NCBI GenBank assembly: GCA_021464415.1
Contig: CM038470.1
Location: 10,552,394 to 10,616,393 of the forward strand
Direction: 5' to 3'
Source: Lonicera japonica
Taxonomy: Eukaryota; Streptophyta; Magnoliopsida; Dipsacales; Caprifoliaceae
Length of the DNA stretch: 64,000 nt
The translations under genes were made by a program, and so were the position numbers. This document shows positions 44,601 to 55,460 of the stretch, in pieces (position 1 is the first letter of the stretch; each line of letters starts with the position of its first letter). The notes beneath the pieces were generated by a model. That model saw only the letters and a program-made list of their open reading frames with translations. It did not search any database and had not been told where the DNA came from.

Positions 44601-45414
44601 CAGAGGGTTAGGGTTAGGTGGTGGAGTACTCATCCCAATCTCCAAGTCCCTATCACCTCCTACTCACATATCATAAGTCAATAATAGAGAAAAGCAAAAG
44701 CTCACAAAAGATTTAGAGGAAACAAAAAAGGATTTGCAAATTTGCATCATTTTTTATGTTTGTTACCATTCTCCTAATTAAAATTCTCTTAACTTGAAGA
44801 AAAGTGGGTAAGAATTTACTCCAATGGAAACTTCATTCTTCCTAATAAAAGATTAGGGGAAATTGGAGAGAAAAGGTTATCCAATGCCTAGTTTAGGGAC
44901 TAGGGTGAGATTTGGGTAACCCCATTCATTCTACTAGGTTTATGACAATTTATTATAATTCCTCAAATTTATTAGGTTTAGGAAAATTGATAGCAATTCC
45001 TCAAATTTTGGGAAGGCCTACGAAATGACTGAAGTGGAGAAGGTTTTTAACTCACTTTCCCCAAATTTAATTTACGGAAGGATTTTGGGATTTTTAAAGG
45101 CATTTTCTCTCAAAGGACATCCGAGAATATTCAGTTTCTCTCTAGAACTGCAATTATCTTGTAGAGCAAATTATACACTCATAAATCCTCCATCAGAATG
45201 GATTCCATGGAGAAAATGGAAGTGTTTGAACTAATAAAAAAATCATTTACAGTAGAATTTACGTCGATATTTTCCAAGAAAATGAATAAAAAGAAAAAGT
45301 ACTAGATTAGCAAACAAATATAACTTTGATAATCGATCAAGGTGAATTTACAGGACCAAGACACAAAGGGAAAGAGAGAAAGGGAGAAGTACCATGTTCT
45401 TGAGCTGAAGCCAT
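41629..45414 (-). CDS. ITN1: ITN1-like ankyrin-repeat PGG membrane protein, 4 exons
   Basis: Exons (minus strand): 45414-45393 (22 nt), 44659-44150, 43908-43499 and 42459-41629. All junctions are GT-AG, the phases are compatible, and the total is 1773 nt, or 590 aa, the length I recall for Arabidopsis ITN1. After a Pro/Ser-rich N-terminus, ankyrin repeats begin near residue 74 (DTELHLAAQRGDLEAV) and run to about 350, including NALHLAARQGHVDVVKALL and TALHMAVKG. The PGG domain has EGINNATNSVTVVAVLFATV and the PGG triplet at 441-443, followed by helices at about 459-479, 498-519 and 526-550, so four membrane helices in all. ITN1 is a plasma-membrane protein linked to salt tolerance through ABA-dependent ROS signalling. 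Introns are 733, 241 and 1039 bp. There is no coding disruption. Orthology rather than close paralogy is inferred from overall similarity. Confidence 0.92.
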
Positions 45415-46952
45415 GCTTGGAAATGAGAGAACAGAGTTCTTCAAACCCTACAAATTGAATAGTAATAGAATCGGGAAGTCGTTAAAAGTGAAGTGTGTGT
45501 GTGTGTGTGGGTGGTGCGGAAAATGCTGAGAGGAAAAAGGAGACAAAAAGACAGTGGAGAGGAAGCTGCTGAGAAGGATCCATACGTATCTCCGTTAAAA
45601 AGTTTGGCAGGGAATGCAAGATTTTGAGTTTCAAGGCCTTGCACTCTTTTCTATTTTTACAACGTCCCACCTAAGACCATTTTTATTGGGTAAGATAAAA
45701 AGTTAATTTAGCTTTTGTGATGTTTTATTAGGTAGCGTAAAAGGTTAATACGGGAGGCAAAAGTTTAAAGTAAAGATAAATGTATCGGCCGATAAGATTT
45801 TAGCTTACATGATAAATTGTATGTTGTGATAGGAAAGGAGCATTCTCACGACACATATGTGCCGTGTGGTGCCTCTCATAACATATCATTTGTCGTGAGA
45901 GTTGGTGTGACACATGATTTCAAATTTCTTGCCATTGCTGCTCTTGTTTTATTTAAACTTTTTTCTCATACTTCATTCTTAAAACCCCCGTTCTTAGTGT
46001 ATTTCTTTTGAAGAAAAAACCTTCCATTTTCATTTTGTAGAATGTATTTTCTTTATTGTCATATAATTTATCTCTATAATTTTTATAATATCTAGATTTC
46101 GTGGGGCAAATATGACACCATTTGAAAATGAAACTTTTTGTCAAGCTTATATTCACGTCAGTCTTGATTCGGCAACTGGTGCTAATCAAACTAATGAAAG
46201 ATTATGGAAATCGATTGCGACAAAATAACATGAGTAGCCAGGTATTTCAGTTACAAGAATTCCATACTCTCTCTAATCGCGATATTTGACAATTCATAAA
46301 TGCGTAACGATGTATATATCAAAGTTGTTGGTGCTGAAAATTAGAAGGTTACTTTTAGCGCCACACGGTCAATTGATTATAACAAATAATTAGAGCAGTA
46401 AAGGTGAAGGAGCTGAATTTAAGAGAGTCAAGAATTTATAGAGAAGGTTGGCCTCGTATGAAGATATGGGTTAATCCTCTCTTGTGGAATAGAGCTAGAA
46501 ACTCGGTTTTCCTTGTATTAATAATAGGTTAGCAAATACTACAAACTCACAAAGGTCTCTCTAGCCATTCTATTTTTTTAACATTAAAGTAAGAGAAGAG
46601 TTGAGCTAACAACAATTTAGTCTCCCGAACAGAGGAGCTTTGAAGTCGACTATCGAGCCCTACTTATGTTTTTATGTGCTTGTTGGTGGTGTGTTTTTGT
46701 CTCTTTACGATTCTTCTTAATTGGAACTCTTTTTGCTGTCACTTGGTTGTTGGGAGGAGTAAATGTCTCTTGTATATATATGACTGGAGGAAACATATGG
46801 CCAAGACTCTCAGAGTAGGTTTGGAGCCATGCTTCTATCAGTATTGACTCTGACATTGCTTCTCTATGAATTTTGGTACATTAAATGCAGTTGGTGTGCA
46901 TTTAATGAAGGTAAAGGGAGTTATGGGCATTCTGCAGTGCAGGTGACAGTCG
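45415..46952. other. Upstream of ITN1-like gene, then repeat debris
   Basis: A GT microsatellite at about 45493-45510 lies in the probable 5' UTR or promoter of the minus-strand gene. At 45840-45910 short inverted motifs (CACGACACAT and ATTTGTCGTGAG) recall those at 61200-61310. From about 46320 the base composition changes. This tract continues after the Athila insertion at 60153, so it is probably an older unclassified element. No gene is supported. Confidence 0.4.
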
Positions 46953-46957
46953 CCCAT

Positions 46958-48531
46958 TGATAGGAAGCTATCTTCGTCGCTAAAAATAGCTTGATCAAAA
47001 ACCCTTATGTACCTACAAAATATATTAGTAACGTAGATAGTAGTAGTAAGGGGTCAAATCCACGGGAGTTGTTTATGAATCAATGAAAACAAAATTGAGA
47101 AAATAATAGATTTAGAATAAAAACCATTTTTTTATCTTTTAGAAATACTTACTTTTTTAAGAACAATTTTAATACTAATAAAATATAATAAAAGTGAAGA
47201 AAGTTGTTTTGTAGAAATAAAGTGTAGGAATTTCAAGAGTTAAGAATCCACCACCAAATTATCAATAGATCTAGAATAATATATTATTGCACATATATTC
47301 CCAAAATAAATTCTATACTAGTTTGATTAAATGGAATCACCTATGGTATGTAGAGTGAACCCAAAAGCTAACCAAATAGTATTTGACAATTTATTTGTTT
47401 ATAAGAGATTTTTCCTTTCAAGATCTATATTTTCTTCTTTTAGAAATAATAATAATACAAGGTTGTCACTCACTTACATTAACATTAAAGAACTAGAAGA
47501 TAAATTTGGAAAATAAAATGAACTTAAGAAAACCTATGGTATGTAGCTCATCTCTTAAGTCAAGTATAAAAACCAAAATGGGATCACCTATGGTATGTAG
47601 AGTGATCCAAAGATCTTATTTAAGAAAAATCACAAATGAGTATATTTATGCAATATTATAAAATTCTAAATCACAAATAAAAATGAGGCTTCATCTCTCC
47701 CCTTGAAAGGGAGATTAGCCTTCCATAAAGATAGAAGAACAAAACAAATAATAAAATAGCTCCTTAAATATCTCCAAATATGTGAGTAAAAGAATTTCTC
47801 TCAACACTCTACAATATTATCTTCTTCAATAAAATGAAACAATAATACAAGAAGAAGAAAAATATGTAGCACTCAAATATTTTCTCTCTCTAGAACAAGC
47901 TCTCTTGCTCCAAACTCTCCTCCTTTCTTTCAAACTCACGTAGGTGGTCCCCTTCTCTTGGCCAAATATGAATCAATATATGTGTGAAAATGGGAGAGGA
48001 ACATAATCATGAAAAGTAGACAATGGGGTGAGGGGGTGTAAGAGAATAATAGGCTTTGTCTAGAGAGTGGGGTGTGTAAGAGAATAATGTGGACATTGTC
48101 TAGGTAGTGGAGTGTTGGGTTATGGGTTGAGAGATTAAAAAAATATGAGAGTGGGCACACACACTTTTGGGATATTTTTCTCTCTTTTTTTCTTTTGCTG
48201 CCGGAATATTGCAATGAAATTTCGGATATGAAGATGGCCGAATTTGGAAAAGTGTTGAACTGGAAAGTTGTAGCTCTCGAAATTCTCTTGATTTTAGGCT
48301 CAAGAAACGCATGATTCGGAGTTCCGAGCAAAAAGTTATGCTTTAAAAACTATCCGAGCAACTTTAGGTGTCCTGTCTCACATATTCAACAAAGTTAAGC
48401 ATTTAATTACATAAATTGAGACAAGAACCTGCAAAACAACTAAATGTCAACATTAGATAATATAATGCAATTTTTGACACTTAAATTTCGGCATTTGGGG
48501 AATTAAAAATAACAATTTTGGGTGCTTATCA
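46958..48531 (-). repeat. Athila 3' LTR
   Basis: 1574 bp, preceded on the minus strand by the polypurine tract TTTGGGGGTGGTG. Its outer end reads TGATAGGAAGC against TGATATGGAGC in the other LTR. Confidence 0.95.
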
Positions 48532-48544
48532 CACCACCCCCAAA
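48532..48544 (-). promoter_or_regulatory. Polypurine tract
   Basis: TTTGGGGGTGGTG sits directly against the 3' LTR start TGATAAG and would prime plus-strand synthesis. Very similar tracts recur at about 50032-50045 and 50233-50246. Confidence 0.75.
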
Positions 48545-48548
48545 CAGC

Positions 48549-49954
48549 ATTTTGCTAGTCCGCAAGCAAAAAGAGAGATAATAGATAAGGAGCCAAAACG
48601 AATCACTTTCCATGGTGATTCTCGATTGCACTTAGCATGTGCAACAAGCCTTTTAAACCTCTAAGTCACCCAAAGAGGACGAGTGAAGTCTCGTAAGGGT
48701 TTGCAGCGAAGACACCCATAAACTTCCAAAACGTATTTACAAAAAAAAAAAAAATTTATTTTCGGCGATACTTTCTCTTATTTTGCCTCAGGGAAATATC
48801 AAGTATCCAGCTATAGAGAAGACAATGAATCATCGAAGTTAATAGAAGCTTGTATGCTATACAATACCAAAATGGCACAATCCTTCTTAAGATTCAGTGT
48901 TTGCAACCGGCATTTAAATAATTTTGATGTGATTCCCTATATTTGCCTTATAGAATTTACGCTTCGACTTCAAATCTCACTAGATATATTCTCTCAAAAT
49001 TGAATCGCTCCGAGATGTGGCTAATTGTTTCTCTCTTTGCTTGTGAGTGACAAGAGTAGATGCACACAAAGCAAATAACTCACAAGCATAAATAAGAAAG
49101 ACGGATATTGGAAAGAATTTGATCTCATGAAAGGAATGCCAACCACCATGTGAGAATGTCAAGTTGTTTAAACATATTACCTTAACAAACACTACCGCAC
49201 CAAAGATCAACTAGGTCTTTTATATGGGTGGGATGAGGGAAAATGGAATGTTGATGTGTGTATAAGAAGGTTGAAGACTTTCTAAGGAGTTTGGACTTTT
49301 CTAGTATCACTTGTTTTCATGCTCTATTGTTGATCGCAATTTTTTTTTTTTTTTTTTTTTTTTTTATGCGATTTGAAACGATTGCATGTTGAAAACAATA
49401 ATTTCTTTTGTCAGATCAACCATACTTTTCTCAAACACAAGGATAGGTCATGAAATAAATGGTAGGATTATTTTGGCAATGATGGCCTAATGTCATCTCT
49501 AAGGTTTAATGCGGCAATTTTTGTTTTGACTTGGTAAAAGTTTCACAACTCAAAAAGGATTTCATTCTCAGTGGTCAGCCAAATATGAAAGAATAATGAG
49601 ATCATGCAACGATATTAATGACGATATCCAAATGAAGTTAAGTCATCTTGTGACTCAGAGTTTGCGTATAACTCTCTACAAGGTGAAAGGCTCTAAACTC
49701 ACGGGTTTAAGTCTCCACAAGTATTCTTTTTAGCTCATTAGAGAATCACATACTACAGATATAACCGTTGTGCAAAGACATGTGAACTCTAAGAATTGAT
49801 AGTGCTTATATGCCTATAAAGGTATCGTTAAAGCTTATAAGACTAACATTAGACATTATGATTCCTTGACTTCTAAAAAATGGATCATCGTCATTCAATC
49901 TCATCATGGATAAGATACTGAATCGCCAAAAACTTTTAAAAAAAAAAAGAAAAA

Positions 49955-49986
<32 letters not shown>

Positions 49987-50409
49987 GTGTTGCTTCTGAA
50001 TCAGTTTTCAAAAAGGGAACTAATTTGGTAAACCCCACCCCCAAACAAAGAGAACATCGTCCTCGATGCTAAGATGAAATATATAAATGTAAGCATAAGG
50101 TTGGAAAAATTACCGTAATTACCTGATTCGAAAGTTGAACCGTGAAAAGTATCCATCAGAATCTGGATAAGCAAAAGACACGGAAACAATTGCACAAGTC
50201 TATCATATATAACTCATGGGTGGATTAGTAAAAACCACCCCCAAACAGGATAAGACTGGTACTCAGAAACACACTCAATGGGTTGCCTCCCAGAAGCGCT
50301 AAGTTTAATGTCTTCAGCCAGACAAAGCAGACACACCCTCAAAAATGATAGAGCTAGAATAAGAGTACAGAGAGGGCGGAAAGATAACAACAACCCCTTA
50401 GTATGATGT
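48549..50409. other. Athila 3' non-coding region
   Basis: This lies between the integrase stop and the polypurine tract. It holds long T and A homopolymers (49339-49366, 49938-49978), two extra purine tracts and a GGGTTGCCTCCCAGAAGCGC motif near 50279. No env-like open frame is visible. Confidence 0.6.
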
Positions 50410-52530
50410 TTACTCAAGGTACATGGGATTAACAAGGTCAATTTGCTCTACTAGAGATGAATTAAGCTCGAAGAATGGTTTCAATCTTTGACCATTGACC
50501 TGAAAGGTAGTACCATCTTTCGGATTTTCAACAGTGATGGCACCATAAGGTGTGACAGATTGGACAGTGAAAGGTCCTTCCCACCTGGTTTTCATTTTAC
50601 CAGGGAAAAGGTGCAGGCGAGAATTATACAATAACACTTTCTGTCCAGGATGAAACTCTTTTCGCAATATGCTATGATCATGAATCCATTTCATTTTGTC
50701 CTTGTATTTCTTAGACAGATCATAAGCATCATTTCGTAATTCCTCAAGTTCATTGAGTTGCAACTTTCTTTGCTCACCAGCTTTATCAAGATCAAAGTTA
50801 AGGGTTTTGATAGCCCAGTATGCATTGTGCTCAAGTTCGACTGGAAGGTGACAGGGCTTACCAAAGATTAAGCGATAAGGGGACATGCCTATAGGAGTCT
50901 TGAAGGCGGTGCGGTATGCCCAAAGAGCATCTGCAAGTCGCAAAGACCAATCTTTCCTACTTGGATTGACTGTCTTTTCAAGAATTTTCTTAATCTGACG
51001 ATTTGAAACTTCTACCTGGCCACTGGTTTGGGGATGGTACGCCAAAGCAAGTTTATGGGTTATGCCATACTTCTTAACGAGATTCTCAAAGATACGGTTA
51101 CAAAAATGTGTACCGTTATCACTGATGATGGCTCTTGGAGTACCAAACCGAGCAAAGACATATTCTTTCAAGAATTTCACAACAACTCGATGATCATTTG
51201 TGTAACAGGGTATCGCTTCTATCCACTTGGAGACATAGTCGACTGCCATAAGGATATATTTAAAACCATGAGATGGGGGAAATGGGCCCATAAAGTCGAT
51301 CCCCCAAACATCAAAGATCTCAATGATCAAGATGGGAGTGAGAGGCATCATATGCCTTCGAGATAGTCGTCCTAATTGTTGACAATTTGGACAGGCTTTG
51401 CAAAATTCATGAGCATTGCAAAAAAGGGTGGGCCAGTAAAACCCGCTTTGCAAAACTTTTGCAGCGGTTTTCTTCGAGCTAAAATGGCCACCACATGCAT
51501 GGTTATGGCAAAATGAAAGGATCTTATTTTGCTCAAACTCAGGGACGCATCTACGGATGATTTGATCAGGACAATATTTGAAAAGAAAAGGATCATCCCA
51601 TGAGTAGAATTTAACCATGGACATGAATTTGGACTTGTCTTGCTTTGTCCAATGAATGGGAATTTGGTTTGTGACAAGAAAGTTGACAATATCAGCAAAC
51701 CATGGTGACTGAGAAATAGCAAAAAGTTGCTCATCAGGGAATGACTCGGATATAGGCAAATGGCCATTTTCAGACATAGCAGTGAGTCTAGACAGGTGGT
51801 CAGCGACCACATTCTCAGTACCCTTTTTATCTTTGATTGCCAAGTTAAATTCTTGGAGCAAGAGGATCCAACGGATGAGGCGAGATTTTGCATCTTTTTT
51901 GCTTAGAAGGTACCTTAATGCCGAATGATCAGAGTACACAGTGACTGGAGATCCAAGAAGGTATGCACGAAATTTGTCGAGGGCAAAGACGACCGCCAAC
52001 AATTCTTTCTCAGTCGTTGTGTAATTGAGTTGGGCTGGATTGAGAGTTTTGCTAGCATAATGAATCACATGAGAACGTTTATTAACTCTCTGCCCCAAAA
52101 CAGCCCCAATGGCATAATCAGATGCATCGCACATGATTTCAAACGGGAGATCCCAATCAGGAGGTCGAATAATCGGAGCTGAGATCAACTCGGATTTAAG
52201 ACGCTCAAAAGCAATGACACAAGCTTCATTGAAGACAAAAGGCACGTCTTTCGAAAGAAGATTAGTCAAAGGTCGGGCTATCTTAGAAAAATCCTTGATA
52301 AATCGCCGATAGAAACCGGCATGCCCTAAAAAAGAACGGATGTCCTTAATTGACCTAGGAGCTGGTAAAGAGGAGATTAAATCAACCTTTGCCTTATCGA
52401 CCTCAATACCTTTGCAAGAGATTACATGTCCCAAAACAATACCCTTTTTTACCATGAAATGGCATTTTTCCCAATTAAGAACTAAATTCTTTTCTTGGCA
52501 TCGTTCTAACACCATGGTCAGATGAGAAAG
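50410..52530 (-). pseudogene. Athila pol, RT C-terminus, RNase H and integrase
   Basis: Open from the edge of the inserted solo LTR to the stop at 50410. It resumes the RT at [19 protein letters not shown]. RNase H has [36 protein letters not shown] and VADHLSRL. Integrase has an HHCC finger (HNHACGGHF to CPNCQQLG), a core with [25 protein letters not shown] and [15 protein letters not shown], and a C-terminal GPF-type segment (WEGPFTV). It is intact internally but severed from its start, so it is counted as broken. The methionine at 52560 lies in the foreign LTR and is not a real start. Confidence 0.92.
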
Positions 52531-53807
52531 TGTAGACACCCCGATCCGTGACCCCCGCAAGAACCCTAACGACCTCCGAGAACTACTATTTTGGGTCCGG
52601 GACCCACCCGAGGACCCGGTACTACACTAGGAGGGTTTGTCGCCCGACAAACTTGTTTTTTAGAGAGATTGTCGCACGACATATCACATTGTCGCGCGAC
52701 AATCCCTGATATGTCGCGCGACAATTCCACTATGTCGCACGACATTCCCCCTCTGCACCAGACCAACCACTTTCTGACACATCAATCTGTCAGAACCATC
52801 ACTTCAGCCGTTTGTCGCGCGACATTCCCGTATGTCGCGCGACATATCACAATGTCGCGCGACATTCTCCTTTTTTAAGGAAATGTCGCGCGACAATCTC
52901 TCCCGAGCAGTATAAATAGGCCAACACCCCCATGGGTTCTAGACGGCAACTTCTCGCCACAATCTCTATACTAAAATTCCTTATTTCTCTCTGATATCTT
53001 CTAATCCTTAAGCCTTCTCCGGAAGCATCTGTGATAACATTTATTTCTGCAAGAGTCTCGGATCTAATCTTGGCACCCGGAGTGCCACCTTCTAGAGTCA
53101 GACCGCTGGAAATATTTCGAAGAGGAAAGTTAATATTCGCCGGAGGTCTTCTCTGCTGGATTATATTTTCTCTCTCTTATTCTTATATATATCGTCGGAA
53201 GGTAACTAAAGTCTCTTCTAGTAATTAAATAAGATATTTGTATATTAGTTTTATTGTAGACTTGTTTAAAACTCGATTTTTCTAACGGGCGCTGCCCCGC
53301 ACCCCGCGACCTGACCGGGCAGGTCGATCCCCGTCCTAGTAAGCGAAGTGGCAACATGGTTGTGGTAGATTCCTAACGCGCCCGAAAATTAGGTTTTCAT
53401 TAGTTATTCTCAGAAAGCAGTAGAATATCAGTAAAAGCATCCCAGTTTCCCAACATAGAATAAACATATAAGACCACTAGAGACCGAAAGGGCGGAATGG
53501 GTGCTTAACACCTTCCCAAACCGTAATATAGTTCCCGAACTCTATAGAATCCTGGTTTCGTAGACAAACGTGTAAAGAAAGGCTTATCTGTAGCCTTTCC
53601 TCTTACACAACTATTTTGTCCGTTTTCTCGTAAAACGTACTGGCGACTCTGAACGAACCCTCTTGCATCTAGAAATAGGATAGAGGGACACCCGATATGA
53701 ATTATCAACACATAGAAGCAAATGGAACAACGGAATCCTTTCCGATGTTTCAGACTCCCACCAACGAGGGGTTGAGACCCGGGGGGTCGCATTTGCGGAT
53801 TCTCACA
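52531..53807 (+). mobile_element. Solo LTR inserted in Athila RT
   Basis: 1277 bp starting TGTAGACACC and ending GGATTCTCACA, flanked by the perfect 5-bp duplication GAAAG (52526-52530 and 53808-53812). On the plus strand nine TGTCG(C/A)GCGACA-like palindromes (52638-52895) precede a TATA box (TATAAATAGG, 52911), and AATAAA lies at about 53459. The U3-R-U5 order therefore points plus, opposite to Athila. There is no internal region or second LTR, so it most likely arose by LTR-LTR recombination. The family is not identified. Confidence 0.9.
52638..52918 (+). promoter_or_regulatory. Solo LTR promoter with nine 12-bp palindromes
   Basis: Palindromes start at 52638, 52670, 52690, 52712, 52733, 52813, 52833, 52853 and 52884. 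Six are exactly TGTCGCGCGACA and three have one altered base. The last ends 15 bp before TATAAATA at 52911. CGCG cores resemble the box bound by CAMTA factors, which is an inference only. Confidence 0.7.
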
Positions 53808-55460
53808 GAAAGGCATTGATCAAAAGATGAGCCATACACGGAGAAATCATCCATAAAGACCTCTAAGAATCGTTCCACCATATCACTGAAAATGCTCATC
53901 ATACACCTTTGAAAAGTCGCAGGTGCATTGCACAAGCCGAATGGCATGCGTGAATAGGCAAATGTGCCAAATGGACATGTGAAAGTAGTTTTTTCTTGGT
54001 CTTGAGGATCAATGGGAATTTGATTGTACCCAGAATATCCATCTAGGAAACAATAAAAAGAATGTCCAGCAAGTCGCTCAAGCATTTGGTCTATGAAAGG
54101 AAGAGGAAAATGATATTTCCTTGTGACACTATTTAGCTTTCGGTAATCAATACAGACACGCCATCCAGTCGAGATTCTGGTTGGGACTAGCTCATTATCA
54201 CTATTTTTTACAACAGTGATACCAGATTTCTTTGGAACAACATGAATGGGGCTGACCCATTGGCTGTCAGAGATAGGGTATATGATTCCTACATCAAGCA
54301 ACTTAAGGATTTCTGATCGAACAACTTCTTTCATGACTGGGTTCAATCGACGTTGTGGCTCACGAGAAGTTTTTGCACCATCTTCCAAATGGATGCGATG
54401 ACTACAAATAGTCGGACTGATACCTTTAAGGTCAGATATGTTCCAACCCAAGGCTGATTTATGCTTTCTTAGAACATCGACTAGATTAACTTCTTGCTCG
54501 GAAGTCAAGTCGGAGGCAATGATGACTGGATGAGTTTGATTTGAACCTAAATGGACATATTTCAGCTCAGAAGGCAATGGCTTTAGGTCCAAACTTTTTT
54601 GTGAATCCTGAACATTGGTGAACTCAGTTTCAGGCATAGTTGCAAGCATTGACTCGCAATCAGACTTAACCACACTGTTAGGTCCAGTATCTATACCAAG
54701 AATTGGTTCAAGATGAAGAGATTCAAAGCAATCTGTCCAAGTTTCATTCTCAGTGATCCATTTATCAATGTCTATCAAAGTGGTGGAGTCTAACAAAGAA
54801 TTGACACTATCCATGGCATCATCTAAATCAAAATCTGATTCAAGAAAATTCAGACATTGTTGGATAGGATCGTCAGGATAAGAATGGTCCACCATTTCTT
54901 GAACAAGACTATCGATAACACACACTTCTTCTACCATTTCAACATCAGATGGATGTTTCATGAGTTGAAAAATATTGACTTCCACTGTCAAATTACCAAA
55001 GGTAAGAGTCATAGACCCATTCCTACAGTTAATGAGCGCATTTGCAGTGGCAAGAAAAGGACGTCCCAAAATGATTGGGATGGAGTTTTCATCAGAGGGC
55101 TGGGTGTCTAGAACTATGAAATCAACTGGGTAATAAAAGTCAGACACCTTAACCAAAACATCCTCAACAATTCCTCGGGGGACTTTGACAGAACGATCTT
55201 CCAATTGCAGAGTGACTCGAGTGGGCTTCATATCTTGCAAGCCCAACTCTTGGTAGAGAGAATATGGTAACAAATTAACACTGGCTCCTAAATCAAGTAA
55301 CGCTTGAGTTGAATACTTGTTACCTAACTTGCATGGGATCGTAGGACGACCAGGATCTTTGTATTGACAACAGTCTTTTGCTGAATGACAGATGTAGCCT
55401 GTTCGGCTATGAAAGCATCATGTGGGACATTTGTCCTCCGCTTGACAGTACACAAGTCTT
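53808..55460 (-). pseudogene. Athila protease and RT N-terminal part
   Basis: The protease active-site region reads LLDLGASVNLLPYSLYQEL (about 55310-55250), the Athila variant of the D-S/T-G motif. The RT follows with LDVGIIYPISDSQWVSP, CIDYRKLNSVTRK, FLDGYSGYNQIPI, MPFGLCNAPATFQRC and catalytic FMDDFSVYGSSF. The frame is open 55273-53813 and then runs into the solo LTR after SSFDQCL. A frameshift near 55340 separates protease from the upstream linker. It once encoded processing and copying functions of the element and is now non-functional. Confidence 0.9.

Noticed and set aside
52532..52560. ATG at 52560 as the start of the integrase-containing frame.
   Set aside because: It lies inside the inserted solo LTR; the real pol frame joins the RT on the far side of that insertion.
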